Shown: positions 60,881 through 64,000 of the stretch, one piece after another
Position numbering within the stretch: the stretch's first letter is position 1
Layout: each line of letters starts with the position of its first letter
Assembly (NCBI RefSeq): GCF_000018425.1
Contig: NC_010424.1
Span: 1,302,001 to 1,366,000 of the forward strand
Reading direction: 5' to 3'
Length of the DNA stretch: 64,000 nucleotides
Source of the DNA: Candidatus Desulforudis audaxviator MP104C
Lineage (GTDB): Bacteria > Bacillota > Desulfotomaculia > Desulfotomaculales > Desulforudaceae
Position numbers and translations under genes: made by a program
The notes under the pieces: model-generated
The model's database searches: none
What the model saw: the letters and a program-made list of their open reading frames with translations, nothing else
Told to the model about the DNA's origin: nothing

Positions 60881-63268
60881 TTATCCAGTCTCACGCAGCA
60901 ACTCCCGCTGCAATTGAAGCCCAAAGCGGGAATCATAGGGAACACGGACCCCCCATAAATGCTGGTCCACTTTTTCGAGCAGATGTTCCTTCCGCAATCG
61001 CCAAAACTGCCTATTACTCACGGAGACTAACAGCGACTGCGTATGTAAGGGTTCCTCCTGATTGAGCCGGATGTATTCATCGCATAGATCCATTGGTAGA
61101 ACTTCTTGTCCATCAAACATTTCACAGAATTTTTCTTCCAACCGTTCGTCAGTCTCAAAAGCATACAGATTGGACAAGACCTCGGACTTAAATGCTTCTG
61201 CGGCCTTCAGTACCTCATCTCTCCACCAATCGGAGACCGAACCGCTGTATACGGCATCCAACAGAAGTTGGATTTTGGCTTCATCCACCATATGCCCATC
61301 CAGCGGCACCAATTGCTGCAAGGCCTTTTCAATGAGGGTTTTCGAATAAACCGGACAGCCTTTCGGAATCTCGGTTAAAACAATCACGTCCCGTTCCCGG
61401 TACCGGCGACCGCGATTGACCCGTCCGAAACGCTGCAACAACGCCTCCAAGGGCGCTGGATCGGTAAACAAGACATCAAAATCCACATCTAGACTAACCT
61501 CCACCACCTGGGTAGCCACCAGAATTAATGGGTTCTTCCGTTTCCCGGCATTTCTCGTGGAGACCTGCTGCAACAACCACTGCTCTTTCTTAAAGCGGTC
61601 CCGGGAACAAAACTTGCCGTGGAGCAGTTCCACCGGGATTTCACCATTCGAAACAGCATTCAACGTCTCCCACATTTGCTGTGCACGCTGAACAGTAGTA
61701 GCTACGACCATAACAGCCAAACCTCTTCTCGCCTTCTGATGAATCTCCAGTATTGTCTCTTCATCCAGCAAATCTGCCGCTTTCAAGCATAAACGGTGGC
61801 GGCGAAACGCCTCATATGCTTTCGTCGTGGCTATAATCGGTGTAGGTCGGTTGAGTTTTTCATTTAGAATCTCTTTAAGGATTGAAGGCAAAGTGGCGGA
61901 CATTACCAGCACGTTTACCGTCAAATCTCGAACCATATGCTCTAGGAGCGCCAAAATCATTCCCAGTCGGCTAGGATCGTAAGCGTGGATTTCATCAAAG
62001 ACTATGCGACCTCCTGCACAATCAGTCCAGATAGCCTCATGGCCGCGAAGCTGGAATGCACCACGCAGAAGCTGGTATGGGGTAAGAATACGCACCGGGG
62101 CAACATGCAACCTTCCGAGATTGATCTCTCGCTCAGCCTGGTTCTTTGCTTCTCCCGGAGTGTAACCACGGTCCAATAACTGCCGGTAAAGGGCCTGCAA
62201 GGCACGGGAATGCTGCAACACCACCCGGTCGTCACCGAAGCGCTCGCCCAAGCGACTACGCATCGCATTCAGGCTAGCCTGGTAAGGAAGCACATAGAAA
62301 AGCGGAGGGTTTCCAACGGTTTGTCGCCCGTTTGCGGCGGCCCATAGTAAAGCGGCCTCGGTCTTGCCGCTCCCCGTCGGGGCTACCAGAACAGCGCACC
62401 CCGGCGTCTCGCTGGCGTGGGTTTGATGGGCATAGACCTCATCTCCAGTCTTTGCAGGCGGTGGCAAATCCAGCACCCTTGCCATGATGGCTGGAGATGC
62501 AAGAGACTCCAACTTCGCAAATGCCTGCCAAGCTGACCCCGCATGATCCGCCAAGATCAACACGCCCCTTGTAAATCGTCCGGCTAGGGCTGCTGAGGAA
62601 CGAGCATCCTCTTTGCGAAGGCGGACGACCAGTTGAGCGTAGGCGTCCAATGCCCGCCGCGCAAACCCCGGGAAGGTTGACCGATCAAAGGTTCCATCTG
62701 AAGCCGGAAGGATGAACCGTTCATTCGACGCCAACAACAAACACCCTTTTAGTAACGGCAACAAGCCATACAAGACCATTTTCGGGGCAAGATGGAAAAA
62801 CTCTTCGTCCAGATCCAGGGCCACTTGCTCCAAAGAATCGGACAGTGGAGGCTCCTCCCAGTCGCAACCCGGAGGAAAATCCCGCTCAAGAATCGAAAAA
62901 TCCTTGTGATGAGACAGAATCCCGGCAGCCACCCACGGCAGATCCTGATGCGGGTCGTTGTCTAGAAGCCAAGGAAGAAAGGCGGCAGAAAGGACTTCAT
63001 GCCGGAATGGAAACTCTCCATTGCCTCTGAGCATTTTCTGGAATCCACCGGCACATTTCCCGACATCGTGGAGAACCGCTGCCAGGGCCATTCGCGACCA
63101 GAAACGCGGCATTTGAGAAAGCTGATCCAATTCCGGCATACGCGCATGCAAAGCAACAACATTGGCAAGGACCCGTTGAGTATGACTGACTAACGTCTCT
63201 CCACTGGTTGCCTTGCCAACCCGGCTTTTGGCCCAAATATGATCAAAATCTGGCAACACTATCTTCAT
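60881..63268 (-). CDS. cas3: CRISPR-associated nuclease-helicase Cas3 (fused HD-helicase)
   Basis: Degrades target DNA once the Cascade complex has bound it. N-terminal HD nuclease: SHTQRV and LHDVGKCAGGF with HD at residues 67-68. Then a superfamily 2 helicase: APTGSGKTEAALL (Walker A), VFDEIHAY (DEIH box), VMSATLPS, and QRFGRVNRG. Both parts are in one chain of 795 residues, unlike the split Cas3'/Cas3'' of classical I-A. ATG 63268 lies inside the end of cas5 (26-base overlap); TTG 63292 is an alternative. Confidence 0.92.
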   Translation of the reverse strand: MKIVLPDFDHIWAKSRVGKATSGETLVSHTQRVLANVVALHARMPELDQLSQMPRFWSRMALAAVLHDVGKCAGGFQKMLRGNGEFPFRHEVLSAAFLPWLLDNDPHQDLPWVAAGILSHHKDFSILERDFPPGCDWEEPPLSDSLEQVALDLDEEFFHLAPKMVLYGLLPLLKGCLLLASNERFILPASDGTFDRSTFPGFARRALDAYAQLVVRLRKEDARSSAALAGRFTRGVLILADHAGSAWQAFAKLESLASPAIMARVLDLPPPAKTGDEVYAHQTHASETPGCAVLVAPTGSGKTEAALLWAAANGRQTVGNPPLFYVLPYQASLNAMRSRLGERFGDDRVVLQHSRALQALYRQLLDRGYTPGEAKNQAEREINLGRLHVAPVRILTPYQLLRGAFQLRGHEAIWTDCAGGRIVFDEIHAYDPSRLGMILALLEHMVRDLTVNVLVMSATLPSILKEILNEKLNRPTPIIATTKAYEAFRRHRLCLKAADLLDEETILEIHQKARRGLAVMVVATTVQRAQQMWETLNAVSNGEIPVELLHGKFCSRDRFKKEQWLLQQVSTRNAGKRKNPLILVATQVVEVSLDVDFDVLFTDPAPLEALLQRFGRVNRGRRYRERDVIVLTEIPKGCPVYSKTLIEKALQQLVPLDGHMVDEAKIQLLLDAVYSGSVSDWWRDEVLKAAEAFKSEVLSNLYAFETDERLEEKFCEMFDGQEVLPMDLCDEYIRLNQEEPLHTQSLLVSVSNRQFWRLRKEHLLEKVDQHLWGVRVPYDSRFGLQLQRELLRETG

Positions 63269-64000
63269 CTCCGACAAACGAGTGGAAAACAAGTCCCCTT
63301 CTCGCCCCTTCGTGTTTTGCGGGCGAATATGGGTCTACTAACCATCCCTCCGGTGCCCGATCTTTATGCTGAAGCAACCGGTTGGTATGGGGAACCTCTC
63401 CGGCGTAAACCAGATCAAAGAGCATGATGTATCTACCGAAATGCGGTTCCCTGCCCGGAGGTGGCTCAATGTAGCGAGGCATGAGGACGGTCACCCCGCG
63501 TCCAAGCAGTGGCCGCATGGCAAACGGCAGCAAGGTCTGTTCCAAATAGGCTCCTTTTGCCTTCTCTAATTCAATCACTTCAACCGAGGTAATGCTCGCC
63601 AGATCTTGAGACCGTCCTAGAATTACGCAAAACACCGGATTGCGAAAAGCTTCGGCCAAATCTGGCGGGTAGAGGTAAAGGGTCAACCGGCAGCCGAACA
63701 AAAAATCCCGTAGATGTGGTTGAACTACAGCCTGAGTGGAAACAGGATATTTCCTTTCTCCCCATTTGAAAGTTTGGCCGCCTTTGGTGATCACATGCTG
63801 GTGTTCCAAGTCACTCCCTTTAGCTTGAAAACTAAATTGGTAAGCAAACTTAACGGTTGCTGGGTTGAACCATTCGCCCACCGCGCTTGCAATATGACCG
63901 TAAATGGTCGAGGGCGGCGGCATATCAAAACTGGTCTGCCGCCCGATCAAAAAATGAGGGTAGCGAAACGAGGCGATAGGTGCTTCAATATGCACTTTAG
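63243..64000 (-). CDS. cas5: Cas5 family protein (partial, runs off the window)
   Basis: Cascade subunit that caps the 5' handle of crRNA. The start region HIEAPIASFRYPHFLIGRQTSF is the typical Cas5 beta-strand and Gly-rich pattern, with PPSTIYGHIASAVGEW next. The frame is open to base 64000; a GTG at 63995 could start it, but the family usually has a few more residues, so the gene probably begins outside the window. It overlaps cas3. Cas7, Cas8 and Cas6 genes must lie beyond the edge. Confidence 0.85.
   Translation of the reverse strand, partial: KVHIEAPIASFRYPHFLIGRQTSFDMPPPSTIYGHIASAVGEWFNPATVKFAYQFSFQAKGSDLEHQHVITKGGQTFKWGERKYPVSTQAVVQPHLRDFLFGCRLTLYLYPPDLAEAFRNPVFCVILGRSQDLASITSVEVIELEKAKGAYLEQTLLPFAMRPLLGRGVTVLMPRYIEPPPGREPHFGRYIMLFDLVYAGEVPHTNRLLQHKDRAPEGWLVDPYSPAKHEGARRGLVFHSFVGDEDSVARF

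Overview
The window looks like a chromosome segment of a GC-rich (roughly 60%), anaerobic, endospore-forming member of the Clostridia, in the Desulforudis/Desulfotomaculum/Pelotomaculum neighbourhood. The grounds are sporulation genes (spoIID, spoIIM), AddAB instead of RecBCD, a B12-dependent ribonucleotide reductase, an Fe-S fumarase beside a heterodisulfide-reductase-like fumarate reductase, strong AGGAGG-type ribosome sites and many TTG/GTG starts. The genus is an inference; the sequence alone does not prove it.

Layout. 0-2.8 kb: a membrane metallophosphoesterase, a broken or recoded small redox gene with an in-frame TGA, and an endonuclease III-like glycosylase. 2.7-5.5 kb: an accessory patch with a palindromic element, a resolvase stub, a complete IS and tRNA-Leu(GAG) with its own promoter and terminator. 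5.7-6.8 kb: small hypothetical genes. 6.8-16.3 kb: a carbon and electron block on the minus strand (fumarate reductase A/B, HdrB, HdrC, fumarase beta and alpha, TRAP transporter and its TAXI receptor, and an orphan CitB-type response regulator whose phospho-acceptor Asp is Glu). 16.5-20.2 kb: a translationally coupled LRV-repeat / MoxR ATPase / metallopeptidase-VWA triad. 20.2-29.1 kb: ChbG-like deacetylase, NptA-like phosphate transporter, a YtpB-like terpenoid synthase, feoAB and spoIID. 29.4-37.3 kb: NrdJ carrying a 375-residue intein, GAPDH, an ECF sigma/anti-sigma pair and small genes. 37.3-46.7 kb: addA, addB and a single-chain fusion of an SbcD/Mre11-like nuclease with a coil-less Rad50-like ATPase. 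46.8-53.4 kb: the conserved spoIIM-xerD-deoB-pdp neighbourhood.

53.4-64 kb is a CRISPR-Cas locus: 52 near-identical 37-bp repeats with 51 spacers, then csa1, cas4, cas2, cas1, a decayed hepT, cas3 and cas5 running off the window edge. All cas genes are on the minus strand and point toward the array. A degenerate repeat at the left marks that end as the old, trailer end, so the leader is next to csa1. Cas1 carries a single-base frameshift near its C-terminus that leaves the catalytic residues intact.

The best candidates for something new are the LRV-MoxR-VWA triad, the fused nuclease-ATPase, the Glu-for-Asp regulator, and the I-A-like two-Cas4 adaptation module joined to a Cas5/fused-Cas3 interference module.
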